Assembly (NCBI GenBank): GCA_965220245.1
Contig: CBDCPI010000014.1
Location: 124,001-188,000, forward strand
Direction: 5' to 3'
Length of the DNA stretch: 64,000 nucleotides
Source: CBDCPI01 sp965220245
GTDB lineage: Bacteria; Chloroflexota; Dehalococcoidia; Lucifugimonadales; UBA3495
Of this stretch, positions 27,531-36,566 are shown piece after piece. The position numbers and the translations under genes are program-made. How positions within the stretch are numbered: the stretch's first letter is position 1; the number at the start of each line of letters is the position of its first letter. Below the pieces are notes generated by a model. It saw nothing but the letters and a program-made list of their open reading frames with translations, searched no databases and was not told where the DNA came from.

Positions 27531-28595
27531 TCAGAGGTTTAGCTGAGGCACCAAGTAACCGAACTGTTTGTTATAGACCTGAATCCGGCTGCGTTGCGTG
27601 TCTACCACCAATAGCCGGGAGTTTGCAGTGTCGTAGGCCACGGCGGTGGGCAGAGCGAAAGTCCATTCCGGTTCGGTGGACGGGACCTCCCGGCGCCGCT
27701 TGAGGTAGTCGGCGTTGGCGTCCACCGTCATCTGCGCCCAAATGGACAACCGCTGAGCGTCACCGACCAGGCTGGTGAGGAAATTGCCAGCGGCGTCGAA
27801 GATGTGAACGCGGCCCTGGCCCCAGTTGTTGTTGCTCCAGTCACAGATGTAGATGTCGCCGTCGGGGTCCACGGCCACATCGTTGGGGTAGGTCAACTCC
27901 CCTTTCCTTCTTCCAGCGCGACCGAATTGGGCCACGAATTCACCGTCGGCGGTAAACTTCTGCACCCGGTGGTTTTTGTGGTCGGCGACGTAGACATAAC
28001 CTTGGCCGTCGATAGTTATGCCCCAAGGAGAGTCAAGCTGGCCTTGCTCGCTGCCGCGGCTTCCCCAGCTCCCCAGAAACCTGCCATCGGTGGTGAACTT
28101 GCGGACTTGATGGCTCCGGCCATCAGTCACGAACAGGACTCCCTCGCCGTTAATAGCGATTCCGGAAGCGCTGTTGGGTTCGGGGTCGTCAGGCTGGACC
28201 GTACTCCAACTCCGGAGCAGTTTCCCGTCTTTGTCGAAAGCGGTAACCCGGTTCATCCATTCATCGGTCACGTAAAGGTTATCCTGGGGGTCGGTGGTAA
28301 TGCCGGCGGGCCAGATCAATTGTCCCTCGCTGCTGCCGTACCGGCTGAACTCGCCGATGAACTCCTCTTCGCCCCAGGTGCTGCCCAAGGTAACCATCGC
28401 TACCCGCTGACCAACGCCCGCCCGGTTCCAAGCCACGTTGCTGATGCTCTCGGTCCCCCGGTTTACTACGTAGGCTATTCCATTGCTCCCGACAACCAAG
28501 TCTACCGGGTAGTTGAACCCCATGCCGGTCTGGGCTCCCCGTCCTACGTTGTGACTATAGTCATAGGTACGTCCCGCCACCGTCTCCGTTAGCAT
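27531..28595 (-). CDS. NHL-repeat beta-propeller protein
   Basis: A 354-residue protein made of repeated NHL-type blades. The pattern PxGIxxDxxGxxYVxDxxxxRVxxFxxDGxF recurs about six times, for example WPAGITTDPQDNLYVTDEWM, SPWGITIDGQGYVYVADHKN and YPNDVAVDPDGDIYICDWSN. The fold is a six-bladed propeller, usually a binding surface or, in some members, a lyase or lactonase. No signal peptide is visible, so it is probably cytoplasmic. The start ATG 28595 has GGAGG 7 nt upstream. It follows DUF1501 and DUF1800 genes in the same direction; a functional link is possible but unproven. Confidence 0.85.
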   Translation of the reverse strand: MLTETVAGRTYDYSHNVGRGAQTGMGFNYPVDLVVGSNGIAYVVNRGTESISNVAWNRAGVGQRVAMVTLGSTWGEEEFIGEFSRYGSSEGQLIWPAGITTDPQDNLYVTDEWMNRVTAFDKDGKLLRSWSTVQPDDPEPNSASGIAINGEGVLFVTDGRSHQVRKFTTDGRFLGSWGSRGSEQGQLDSPWGITIDGQGYVYVADHKNHRVQKFTADGEFVAQFGRAGRRKGELTYPNDVAVDPDGDIYICDWSNNNWGQGRVHIFDAAGNFLTSLVGDAQRLSIWAQMTVDANADYLKRRREVPSTEPEWTFALPTAVAYDTANSRLLVVDTQRSRIQVYNKQFGYLVPQLNL

Positions 28596-28613
28596 TACGT
28601 TCCTCCGTTAGTG

Positions 28614-28658
28614 GGCCTGCCTTCCGGTCTTTTGACCGGCGGGATTATGTGGCAGGCC
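28614..28658. promoter_or_regulatory. Nested hairpin upstream of the NHL gene
   Basis: GGCCTGCC (28614-28621) pairs with GGCAGGCC (28651-28658), enclosing a second perfect stem CCGGTC-TTTT-GACCGG (28624-28639). It lies between the DUF1501 stop and the NHL start, so it may process or attenuate the shared transcript. No T-run follows on the minus strand. Confidence 0.5.
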
Positions 28659-28675
28659 TAGGGTTAGACTTGATA

Positions 28676-28699
28676 ACGGGCGACGCCAGCGTCGCCCGT
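28676..28699. terminator. Perfect 10-bp GC-rich hairpin after the DUF1501 gene
   Basis: ACGGGCGACG and CGTCGCCCGT form a perfect 10-bp stem with a 4-base loop, 53 bp downstream of the DUF1501 stop. A poly-U tract is lacking, so it is a candidate transcript-end or stability hairpin rather than a textbook terminator. Confidence 0.45.
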
Positions 28700-28751
28700 A
28701 TTTGGATACCCATAGTTTGTGCGGACCCCGCGGTCCGTCGAGCCAGTCGCC

Positions 28752-29882
28752 TTATCCTAGGTAAGCCAGCTTCTCAAAGGAGCCCTCAACGATCGGTTTG
28801 GCGTCCAGACCCAGCCAGTCTTCCAGGATAGTGGAGTAGACGCCGCGGAAGTCGGCGTTGGGCACGACGTCTCCTTGTTCCAAGTCCCGGGCTTCCATTG
28901 ACGGGTACTCGCTGTATTGGCCGCCCTTGACTCGCTCACCTAGCACAAAAGCCGCACCGCCCGCCCCATGGTCGGTGCCCGAGCCGTTGTCGTGAGTCCG
29001 TCGCCCGAACTCGGTGAACATGAGCATGATGACGTTGTCGCCCATGCCGTGCTCTTTAAGGTCATCGAAGAAGCACTCTACACCTTCCGATACGTCCTTC
29101 CACAGCTTGTCGTGCATCCCCGTCTGGTTGGAGTGGCTGTCAAAGCTGCCGTGGTCGCAGTACAAGATGCGGGTGCCGAAGTTTGCCATGTGGACCTGGG
29201 CAACGCCCCGCAGCTTCTTGGCGATAACGGTATCCGGATACTCGACGTTCGAGGAGTACATCTTCGGGGCTTCCTTGAGGATGTCGGCCCCCTCCAAGGT
29301 GTCGAGTCCGGTCTGGCCCAGATAGTCCATCACCGCGCTGCTTCCCACGGCTGGTGAATACAAGCGAGCGAACCGGTCCAGAATCCGGGACCGTTGCTGC
29401 TGCTCGGTGATGCCGGGGAGAAGCCCGTAGTTCTCCAAGTCGTCGACACAGGCTACCGGTACGCCAGACATGGCGAGGGCCCGGAACAAGGAAGGCCCGA
29501 AGCTGACCGTGGTTAGCACGTTCTCCTTGTTGGGGTCGATTTCCCGGGTAGCCCGGCCCAGCCATCCCTCGGTGCCCAGCTTGTCCGGCTCGCAGGTGTG
29601 CCAGATGTCCATGGACCGGAAGTGGGACCGGGGAGAGTTTGGGTATCCTACGCCGTGGATAATAGCCATGTCCCCGCGGTCGTAGATCGTCTTCATGGGC
29701 CCCATCTCGGGGTGAAAGCCGACCTTGTCGTCCAAGGGCAATACCCGTTCCTCGGCGATCCCCACCACCGGCCGGTTGTCCCTATACAGTGGGTTGGTAT
29801 AGGGTATCACCGTGTTCAGGTAGTCGTTGCCCCCGGTGAGTTGAAGCACCACCAGGACCGGGTCTTTACTGGTGCTGGTCAT
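28752..29882 (-). CDS. DUF1501 family protein
   Basis: A 376-residue member of DUF1501, an alkaline-phosphatase-superfamily-like (sulfatase-related) fold of unknown reaction. Seen: LVVLQLTGGNDYLNTVIPY at the N-terminus, FHPEMGPM, IIHGVGYPNSPRSHF, TEFGRRTHDNGSGTDHGAGG (likely metal-site residues Asp/His), and GDVVPNADFRGVYSTILEDWLG. These genes typically occur beside DUF1800 genes, as here, and are often exported by the Tat route, but this one has no signal peptide. ATG 29882 has AGGAG upstream and overlaps the preceding small gene as ATGA. Confidence 0.9.
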   Translation of the reverse strand: MTSTSKDPVLVVLQLTGGNDYLNTVIPYTNPLYRDNRPVVGIAEERVLPLDDKVGFHPEMGPMKTIYDRGDMAIIHGVGYPNSPRSHFRSMDIWHTCEPDKLGTEGWLGRATREIDPNKENVLTTVSFGPSLFRALAMSGVPVACVDDLENYGLLPGITEQQQRSRILDRFARLYSPAVGSSAVMDYLGQTGLDTLEGADILKEAPKMYSSNVEYPDTVIAKKLRGVAQVHMANFGTRILYCDHGSFDSHSNQTGMHDKLWKDVSEGVECFFDDLKEHGMGDNVIMLMFTEFGRRTHDNGSGTDHGAGGAAFVLGERVKGGQYSEYPSMEARDLEQGDVVPNADFRGVYSTILEDWLGLDAKPIVEGSFEKLAYLG

Positions 29883-30163
29883 TCTTGTTCTCCTGAGTTT
29901 AGATTACGAAACTTCCAGAACGGTTTTCTTTTCGGTCGTCCATGTTCCGGCGGGGGCTCGATGAATTCCAGGCCAGCAGCGCTTGCCTCCCCCCACCGCC
30001 GGAGCCATTCTCGCCAAGCAGTATCGACCTTCGCCCGGCCCACGGCATATCCCCCGGCATATCCGTTGGGGAAGTCCTCGGGCATGTCCATACCCACAAT
30101 TTCGCGGTAATCTCGCTCACGCTCTTTGCGGTTTCTCTCTTTGTAGCGTTCCGAGAAAAGCAT
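29879..30163 (-). CDS. Hypothetical small charged protein
   Basis: A 94-residue protein from ATG 30163, with GAGGA just upstream; a TTG 24 bp earlier is less likely. It is strongly charged (LFSERYKERNRKERERDYRE) with a Gly/Tyr-rich middle (FPNGYAGGYAVGRAK) and a Trp-rich helix. It has no known domain. Its stop overlaps the DUF1501 start by ATGA, so it is translationally coupled to that gene and may assist it. Confidence 0.6.
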   Translation of the reverse strand: MLFSERYKERNRKERERDYREIVGMDMPEDFPNGYAGGYAVGRAKVDTAWREWLRRWGEASAAGLEFIEPPPEHGRPKRKPFWKFRNLNSGEQE

Positions 30164-30297
30164 CAATCCTCGTCCGGGCTCCTGCAACTGCTTTTAATTC
30201 CCCGTTCCCCCTTCGCCCCTGGCCGTTCTATACCTCCTCGCTCGGTACCACTCTGAGATTAGCACCAAAACCTCCGTGATAATGATGGTTTCGGCCG

Positions 30298-30495
30298 CTA
30301 TGACCACAGCCCAAGGGCTATGCCCCGTCCTATTGCGATTAATACATCCGGCCAAGCGTGCAATTGACCTGATTCTATCTCATGCCAGATGACGAAACCG
30401 GCTAGGACCACGAACTGAACACTGTATGAGACTAGATATGTTTGTTGCCAGTCCTCCGGAACGCTCCATATCGAGATTCGTTGCCGGTTTTGCAC
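30298..30495 (-). CDS. Possible small membrane protein
   Basis: A 65-residue frame from GTG 30495, 6 bp after the DUF1800 stop. It has one clear hydrophobic stretch (YLVSYSVQFVVLAGFVIW) and a second weaker one (VLIAIGRGIALGLW). No good ribosome-binding site is visible. Position within a minus-strand run of genes (DUF1800, this, DUF1501) and composition make it plausible but not firm. Confidence 0.35.
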   Translation of the reverse strand: MQNRQRISIWSVPEDWQQTYLVSYSVQFVVLAGFVIWHEIESGQLHAWPDVLIAIGRGIALGLWS

Positions 30496-30501
30496 TTGGG
30501 G

Positions 30502-31905
30502 TTAGGCGTACTGGTACTCTCGGAGAGAAACTATGAGCTGCAGTAGCTCGGACACCCGGGAGGTAGAGGTTTCCACTTGACCGGGGGCGCCCCACGAGAA
30601 GTTGCCGCGTTCGTTGGCGAAAGCAATCAGCTCGTCCCGAGTCTCGGGGTTCACTTCCAGCGGACCCATCAGGTCCAAACAGCTTTCGACCACTTTCTCC
30701 GGTGTTTCGTGCCCTTGGGCGATGAGGCGGTCCACCAAGCGCTTGATGCCCGGGCGGCCTACGTCGCCCACCAAATCGGCGGTGAAGTTAACTCGCCGCA
30801 TCAACGATCCGCTGTTGATCCACTCTGCGCCGGTGTGCCAACCCTCGACGCTAGGCGGGTTTAGCAAGTCTTGGCCCATGTAGCAAGGCTGGCGGGACAG
30901 GTCGCCGATGCCGGGCCCCGGAAACTCGGCCCCACCGACCAACCTCAAAGTGCCCACCACCACTTCTGCCGGGCTCTTCAGCCGGGCAAAACGGGCGTTC
31001 TTGAAGAAGTCGGAGTTAAACATCACTCGCAAGACCGAGCGAACATCGTAACCCGACTCCACCAAAGTGTCGGCCATTAGGTCGATGGCTTCTTGGTCTA
31101 CCGGAGGAGTCACTGCCCAAGCAGGGACCTGAGCCTCGTCGGCTACGAAGAAGTTGTAAAGGTGCCGGACCACGAACTGGGCCGTCGCCGGCTGCTCGCA
31201 GATTATGCGAATTATGTTCTCCCCGTTCAGGTTGCCGGTCTCGCCCAGAAAGGTCTTTTCGCCCTCGTCGTGGTCTTCTTCCTTGTATTCGAAGAACCAG
31301 TCGTGGCGGCCAATGGGCCCTCGGGGCAACTTGGGGCGGATGGTCCAACCGGTAAAGGCGCGAGAGCACTCGCGAACGTCTACTTCGGTATAGTTGCCTA
31401 CACCCATGCTAAACAACTCCAATAGCTCCCGGCCCCAGTTCTCGTTAACCGCGTCGGCGTGGTTCTCGCAGTTGTCCAGCCAGTAGATCATGGCGGGGTC
31501 CTTGGACATCTCGAGCAATAACTCCCGGTAGTCTCCCATCCCCTTTTCCCGGAATTTCACGATCATGTCCATCACGTCGTCGTAATGGTCAACCTTGGAG
31601 ACTCCGGTGGCGAAGACTTGGTGCCAGAACAAGGCCATTTTTTCTTCTAGGGGCCTTTTGGTGTTGATCATGTCGTGCAACCACTCGGCGGCCCCCATGC
31701 CCGGCAAGGTGCCGGGTTTCCAGGTCCACGGGTGGTAGCGCATCATCTCGTCGCGGTCCATGGCTTCTTGGCCTTCGGGATTGAGCAACTCCTCGACGGT
31801 AGCCTCATATCCGTTGGCGGCGCGGGCTTCCAACTCTTCTCGGGTGGCTCCGAATCCGGCCCTACGCATCAAGTGCGCCATCAAAGCAATATCCTGGTCG
31901 GCCAT
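30502..31905 (-). CDS. DUF1800 family protein
   Basis: A 467-residue DUF1800 protein. Seen: LMAHLMRRAGFGATREELE at the N-terminus, PLEEKMALFWHQVFATG, NWGRELLELFSMGVGNYTEVDVRECSRAFTGW, FLGETGNLNGENIIRIICEQPATAQFVVRHLYNFFV (split by normal family spacing), LNPPSVEGWHTGAEWIN and FFKNARFARLKSPAEVVV. The family is mostly helical with unknown activity and almost always lies with a DUF1501 gene. GGAGG is well placed before ATG 31905. It is probably the first gene of the unit DUF1800 - small genes - DUF1501 - NHL. Confidence 0.9.
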   Translation of the reverse strand: MADQDIALMAHLMRRAGFGATREELEARAANGYEATVEELLNPEGQEAMDRDEMMRYHPWTWKPGTLPGMGAAEWLHDMINTKRPLEEKMALFWHQVFATGVSKVDHYDDVMDMIVKFREKGMGDYRELLLEMSKDPAMIYWLDNCENHADAVNENWGRELLELFSMGVGNYTEVDVRECSRAFTGWTIRPKLPRGPIGRHDWFFEYKEEDHDEGEKTFLGETGNLNGENIIRIICEQPATAQFVVRHLYNFFVADEAQVPAWAVTPPVDQEAIDLMADTLVESGYDVRSVLRVMFNSDFFKNARFARLKSPAEVVVGTLRLVGGAEFPGPGIGDLSRQPCYMGQDLLNPPSVEGWHTGAEWINSGSLMRRVNFTADLVGDVGRPGIKRLVDRLIAQGHETPEKVVESCLDLMGPLEVNPETRDELIAFANERGNFSWGAPGQVETSTSRVSELLQLIVSLREYQYA

Positions 31906-32077
31906 GGTTTCCTCCTGTCGCTAGTTAGTGGGTTTTCTGAACAAACTTTAGGTAGCTGGCGGCGGCTGGACCTACCTTGGGTAGCGTTAGGTATCTGTCG
32001 CCTTATCGAAGAGATAATAGTCGAGCCGTAGGATTGGTGTCAATCTGCCCATTACTCCACCAGAGGCGTTTCGTCGT

Positions 32078-32106
32078 TTGACCGGTGCCGGGCGCAAGGC
32101 TAAACT
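32078..32106 (+). promoter_or_regulatory. Sigma70-type promoter for the SDR gene
   Basis: TTGACC (32078-32083), a 17-bp spacer and TAAACT (32101-32106) lie 40 bp upstream of the SDR start codon at 32146. Four of six -10 and five of six -35 bases match consensus. Confidence 0.5.
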
Positions 32107-32145
32107 TTGCCCAAAATTTAATGCCAAACTAAGCGAGGAAGAACC

Positions 32146-32895
32146 ATGCGGTTGGAAGGAAAGGTTGCATTAATCACCGGCGGCGCCCGGGGCCAAGGAG
32201 CAGCCGAAGCCCGCAGCTTTGCCCAAGAAGGCGCCAAGGTGGTGATTGCGGATGTTCTTGACCAAGAGGGGACGGCGGTGGCAGCAGAGATCGCTGAGGC
32301 GGGTGGTGATTCCCTATACGTTCACTTGGACGTTTCCAACGAAGCGGACTGGAAGCAGGCCATCGAGGCCACGGTTTCCAGCTTCGGCAAGCTGGATATT
32401 CTGGTCAACAACGCAGCAATCTGGCGCGGAGGTCACGTGGAAGACACCTCCAGCAGCCAATGGGACTCGGTCTTGGACATTAACGCCAAAGGCGTCTTTT
32501 TGGGCACTAAACTGGCTATACCCGAGATGAGAAAGGCGGGAGGCGGCTCCATTATCAACATCTCTTCCACCGCCGGCCTGGTGGGAAGCTTGACCTCTAC
32601 CGCCTACAGCGCTTCCAAGGGGGCGGTGCGTTTATTCACCAAGTCCACGGCAATCCAGTACGCCAAGGAAGGCATCCGGGCCAACTCTATTCATCCGGGC
32701 CCCATCGACACTCCTATGGGAGACCAGGTCTGGCCCAGCGCCGAGCGCCGGGAAGAGGTAGTGGGCCGCACTCCCTTACAAAGGTTGGGTGTACCACAAG
32801 ACATCGCTTACGGCGCTCTCTTCCTAGCCTCCGACGAGTCTTCCTTCGTCACCGGTAGCGAACTGGTGATCGACGGCGGCATGACCGCCCAGTAG
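32146..32895 (+). CDS. Short-chain dehydrogenase/reductase
   Basis: A 249-residue classical SDR with a Rossmann fold. Seen: TGGARGQGAAEA (nucleotide-binding TGxxxGxG variant), D at DVL (NAD-preferring acidic residue after strand 2), NNAAIW (NNAG variant), the catalytic Ser in IINISSTAG, YSASKGAV (Tyr-x3-Lys), and HPGPIDTPM. The GGARGQG form and length match 3alpha/20beta-hydroxysteroid-dehydrogenase-like SDRs. The substrate is unknown. The start has GAGGAAG upstream. Its stop codon region (CAGTAGAG) is the left boundary of the tandem duplication that follows. Confidence 0.88.
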   Translation: MRLEGKVALITGGARGQGAAEARSFAQEGAKVVIADVLDQEGTAVAAEIAEAGGDSLYVHLDVSNEADWKQAIEATVSSFGKLDILVNNAAIWRGGHVEDTSSSQWDSVLDINAKGVFLGTKLAIPEMRKAGGGSIINISSTAGLVGSLTSTAYSASKGAVRLFTKSTAIQYAKEGIRANSIHPGPIDTPMGDQVWPSAERREEVVGRTPLQRLGVPQDIAYGALFLASDESSFVTGSELVIDGGMTAQ

Positions 32896-32938
32896 AGGGG
32901 CCAAAGGGCTGACCGGTAGCGGAGGTGAAGCTGTACGC

Positions 32939-33752
32939 CTACAGTGGTTTCCACTCCGGAGGAGAGGCGCCGGTGAGAGCCCTGATGCGGTTGGAGATGG
33001 CGTTAACCAACTCGGTAACCCTCGCCAACAGCCCGTGGTGGTCGTCCATTGCCACCCGGGCCCCTTCGTAGCGGTAGGTAACCGCGTAGGTGGTCAACCA
33101 AAGCAAGCTTTCGCCGGCTGGAGTGTCGTTTTCCTCAGGACGCCGGAGGACGCCGGCGGATGATGGCGGCCAGGTCGCCCAAGTCGTGAATGTTTCGGTA
33201 CTCGTCGTCCAAGGCGGAGACCCAGGCTTTCAGGGCGTTTTCGACCGCCTGCTGGGCATGAAAACCAATGTCCTCTTGGGGACTATTTGTTTCAATCAGG
33301 TTCGTGAGCGTTATGATGTTTCTGGTGGCGGCGATGAAGCGCTGCTCGATGTCGGGCCAATTGGTGGGCTCCTCGTCGCGGCCGACAGGGTCGAAACTCT
33401 CTTGGCTCACGATCACTCCGTCTCGAAGGGCTTGCCCGGCGACGTGGTTCTTGGCCCGGCGGCCGTAGGTGAAGCCGCTCTTCGTGAGGTGGACCACATC
33501 CATCCCCACGCGCAGGTCATAAAGCTCGTTGAGCTTTTTGAAAGCCGCAGCGCTGGCATCCAAAAAAGAGCTCCGGCCGTCGGCGTCGTCGCTGATGATA
33601 ACCAGCAGGTCTACGTCCGAATCTTCGCGGTAGTCCCCCCTGGCTCTGGACCCGAACAGGATAACGGCCAGCGGATGGACCGAATCGTAGACGTATTGGG
33701 CCACGGCCCGCGCCTTGGGGTCGTATTTTCCTTTAGGTAGCGCGGTCGTCAT
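32939..33752 (-). pseudogene. Nucleotidyltransferase-HEPN fusion, copy B, frameshifted
   Basis: This is a tandem copy of the gene at 33868-34671. It reads normally from ATG 33752 through the nucleotidyltransferase motif (FGSRARGDY...SDVDLLV) and into the HEPN domain (FHAQQAVENALKAWV) until about 33150. There a tandem duplication of 10 bases (AGGACGCCGG twice on the plus strand) shifts the frame. The original C-terminus (SLLWLTTYAVTYRYEGARVA, then PPEWKPL) is still legible in the other frame down to the TAG at 32939. The protein would now stop at 33135. The loss looks recent because the rest is close to identical to copy A. Confidence 0.85.
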
Positions 33753-33867
33753 AACAAAACCGGGACCAAGGCGTTGGAATGGTGAGCCAATAACAATAAC
33801 CGATGGCGGCTAGCCCCCAGTAGAGCGGCCGGTCGGCCCACTGGACGGCGGGTGTGAAGCTGTACCG

Positions 33868-34671
33868 CTAGAGCGGTTTCCACTCCGGAGGCGTGTCCCC
33901 GGTGAGAGCCCTGATGCGGTCGGAGATGGCGTTAACCAACTCGGTAACCCTCGCCAACAGCCCGTGGTGGTCGTCCATTGCCACCCGGGCCCCTTCGTAG
34001 CGGTAGGTAACCGCGTAGGTGGTCAACCAAAGCAAGCTTTCGCCGGCCGGAGTGTCGTTTTCCTCGGGGCGCCTGCGGATGATGGCGGCCAGATCGCCCA
34101 AGTCGTGAATGTTTCGGTACTCGTCGTCCAAGGCGGAGATCCAGGCTTTCAGGGCGTTTTCAACCGCCTGCTGGGCATGAAAACCAATGTCTTCCTGCGG
34201 TCCGCCGCCCTCAATGAGTACAGTCAACGACCTGATATTTCTGGTGGCGGCGATGAAGCGCTGCTCGATGTCGGGCCAATTGGTGGGCTCCTCATCGTGG
34301 CCGACAGGGTCGAAACTCTCTTGGCTCACGATCACTCCGTCTCGAAGGGCTTGCCCGGCGACGTGGTTCTTGGCCCGGCGGCCGTAGGTGAAGCCGCTCT
34401 TCGTGAGGTGGACCACATCCATCCCCACGCGCAGGTCATAAAGCTCGTTGAGCTTTTTGAAAGCCGCGGCGCTGGCATCCAAAAAAGAGCTCCGGCCGTC
34501 CGCGTCGTCGCTGATGATAACCAACAGGTCTACGTCCGAATCTTCGCGGTAGTCCCCTCTGGATCGGGACCCGAACAGGATAACGGCCAGTGGATGGACT
34601 GAATCGTAGACGTATTGGGCCACGGCTCCTGCTTTGGGGTCGTGTTTTCCTTTAGACACTGCGGTCGTCAT
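33868..34671 (-). CDS. Single-chain minimal nucleotidyltransferase-HEPN protein, copy A
   Basis: A 267-residue fusion. Residues about 25-110 form a minimal nucleotidyltransferase domain with GSRSRGDY and SDVDLLVI (GSx10DxD, two metal-binding Asp). Residues about 145-260 form a HEPN domain (FIAATRNIRSLTVLI, FHAQQAVENALKAWI, NIHDLGDLAAII). In two-gene MntA-HepT systems the transferase AMPylates and silences the HEPN RNase; here both are in one chain. No RxxxxH RNase motif is obvious, so it may be a substrate-binding HEPN rather than an active RNase. Start ATG 34671. Intact, unlike its tandem neighbour. Confidence 0.82.
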   Translation of the reverse strand: MTTAVSKGKHDPKAGAVAQYVYDSVHPLAVILFGSRSRGDYREDSDVDLLVIISDDADGRSSFLDASAAAFKKLNELYDLRVGMDVVHLTKSGFTYGRRAKNHVAGQALRDGVIVSQESFDPVGHDEEPTNWPDIEQRFIAATRNIRSLTVLIEGGGPQEDIGFHAQQAVENALKAWISALDDEYRNIHDLGDLAAIIRRRPEENDTPAGESLLWLTTYAVTYRYEGARVAMDDHHGLLARVTELVNAISDRIRALTGDTPPEWKPL

Positions 34672-34723
34672 AACAAAACCGGGACCAAGGCGTTGGAATG
34701 GTGAGCCGGTAAGCGTTGGGCGA

Positions 34724-36091
34724 TTAGCCGCTCAGTAGAGCGGCCAGAGGGCTGACCGGCCCCAGGTCTTCCAGGTTGTCCAACATGCCCAAGGCCACCG
34801 ACGCATCCTCGGCGGTAAGGGCGATGCTGGCGCAGTCGCGGAACTTTACCCGCACGTCGTCCATAGTGACGCCGCGGAGCGCCCCGGTGGTGGCCCGGTC
34901 GGCCCGCTCGGCGAGGACACGGCCGTCCTTGGTGTGGACTTCGACCTGATGGTAGGCCTCGGTCCAGCTAAGTTGGCCTTCGTAACCAGGATGGCGCCGC
35001 ATCTCGATCTTGGGGAATAGTTCTTGGGCCTCGGGACGCATCACTTGCTGATCGCTGAAGCTGGCCAGACCGATCTGTCCGTCCAGAATCTCCGCTGCCA
35101 AGCAGTATTGCATACTGAATTTGCCTTCCAAACCACCCTTGGGGCGTGAATGGATCAGCGACCGCGGTGGATCAAAGTCCACCAGCACATCGATCCGGTC
35201 GACCTGACCGGCGGTAAGTGTTTCCCGCTGGAGCAGCTTGGCGGTGGCGTCCAAGGCCAAGTGGGCGCTGCCGCAGCAAGGGTACTTCTTGATTTCCACT
35301 CCCGACTCCACCATGTAGCACCGGGAGCCGATAGATGCGGCTGCTTTCTCCGGATCGTAATCACTCCCTCCGGAGAAGGCGCGCATGAAACCGAAACGGC
35401 CTTCTAGGGCATCTTCGCTGGCGGTGAAGCCGGCCTGCACCAGCTTGGCGGCAGTGACTCCTGCCCGGCAAGAAGCCCCGGCGTGGTATGGTTTGGTCAT
35501 GGTCCCGAAATTCTGACGCAGCCCGGCGGCTTGGGACGCGGCCAGCGAGATAGCCATCGCCGTTTGGCGGGCGTCGAGCTTTAACAATCGAGAGGCGGCC
35601 GCGGCGGCGCCCAGCGCTCCCAGCGGCCCGGTGGGATGCCAACCGAGGTCGTCGTAGTAGGCTGGGCTGATGGCGTCGCCCACGGCGCAAGCCACCTCGA
35701 ATCCCAGCAAGTAGGCCAGCAGCATCTCCGCCCCGGTGGCGCCAGCCTCTTCGGCCAGCGGTAAGGCTGCCGGGATTAGCACCGCGCTGGGATGTGTTTT
35801 GGTAATGTAGGTGACGTCGGCGTAGTCAAGGGCGTGGGACATGGCCCCGTTGATTAGGGCCGCCTCGGGCGTTGAGGTCTTGAAACCACGCCCCACCACG
35901 CTCGCCGCTGGCGGCCCGCCCAGGGCCTTCACGTATTCGATTAGTACGTCGGCCAAGGGCTCGATAGAGCCCGCCAAGGCACAGCCGAGGCAATCGATGA
36001 TAGCTGCTTTGGCGGCTTCGACGGCTTCCGGTGGAAAATCTTCGAGATTGGTCCTGACTACGTACTCGGCGATGCGTTTTGTGACGTCCAA
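34724..36091 (-). CDS. MmgE/PrpD family protein
   Basis: A 455-residue MmgE/PrpD protein from TTG 36091, chosen because AGGGAGG lies 6 nt upstream and family members start near LDVTKRIAEYV; the frame is open for a further 55 residues of unrelated sequence. Seen: AAIIDCLGCALAG, NGAMSHALDYAD, LLAYLLGFEVACAVG, GWHPTGPLGALGAAAAA and YPCCGSAHLALDA. The family includes 2-methylcitrate dehydratase and iminodisuccinate epimerase; no prp genes are nearby, so the substrate is open. Its 3' end coincides with a third copy of the CAGTAGAGCGGCC boundary of the duplication. Confidence 0.88.
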   Translation of the reverse strand: MDVTKRIAEYVVRTNLEDFPPEAVEAAKAAIIDCLGCALAGSIEPLADVLIEYVKALGGPPAASVVGRGFKTSTPEAALINGAMSHALDYADVTYITKTHPSAVLIPAALPLAEEAGATGAEMLLAYLLGFEVACAVGDAISPAYYDDLGWHPTGPLGALGAAAAASRLLKLDARQTAMAISLAASQAAGLRQNFGTMTKPYHAGASCRAGVTAAKLVQAGFTASEDALEGRFGFMRAFSGGSDYDPEKAAASIGSRCYMVESGVEIKKYPCCGSAHLALDATAKLLQRETLTAGQVDRIDVLVDFDPPRSLIHSRPKGGLEGKFSMQYCLAAEILDGQIGLASFSDQQVMRPEAQELFPKIEMRRHPGYEGQLSWTEAYHQVEVHTKDGRVLAERADRATTGALRGVTMDDVRVKFRDCASIALTAEDASVALGMLDNLEDLGPVSPLAALLSG

Positions 36092-36355
36092 GGCGGGCCT
36101 CCCTTTATGGGTACTAGGGCTGGTTTGGAATTCCAGCCGGTCTTTGGCGCATCTCCAGGCTTTGGACCGACTATGGGGGGAGTTCTTGAGTTGATTGCCC
36201 ATATTGTTGATGCTAGTGTCTTCACCGTCAAGCGTACTTACTTCACTTGGCAGCACGCTGTAGAAGGGAAGAACTGTGGATAAACCAGAGGGATTTGTCG
36301 GTAACTTCTACTGAGGACTGTATTGCGGATGGGCGACAGTGCACCAATGTAGCAA

Positions 36356-36566
36356 TTACTGATGCGTGAACAATTACCTAAACCAGTCCTCGTCTCCTGA
36401 GCTTGTCGAAGGGCCGGCCTTGAGCCGGAATCCAGAAATTCTGAGGACAAAGAACCCTTCGACAAGCTCAGGACAGCCGTAGCTGGTGGAGAACGGTCCT
36501 GGATTCCGGCCTTCGCCGGAATGACCGGGGAGGGGGCAGTTTAGAAACTTATTCACGTATCAGTAA
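36356..36566. mobile_element. 211-bp MITE, copy 2
   Basis: Same length, termini (TTACTGATGCGTGAA / TTCACGTATCAGTAA) and internal palindromes as the copy at 3431-3641, with roughly a dozen or more substitutions. It lies in the intergenic region between the MmgE/PrpD start and the MFS gene. Flanking bases show no convincing duplication. 36567-36777 to its right holds no recognisable gene. Confidence 0.8.

Noticed and set aside
36275..36283. Perfect DnaA box (complement of TGTGGATAA)
   Set aside because: Single occurrence in an intergenic region without AT-rich DNA or further boxes; expected by chance in this much sequence.
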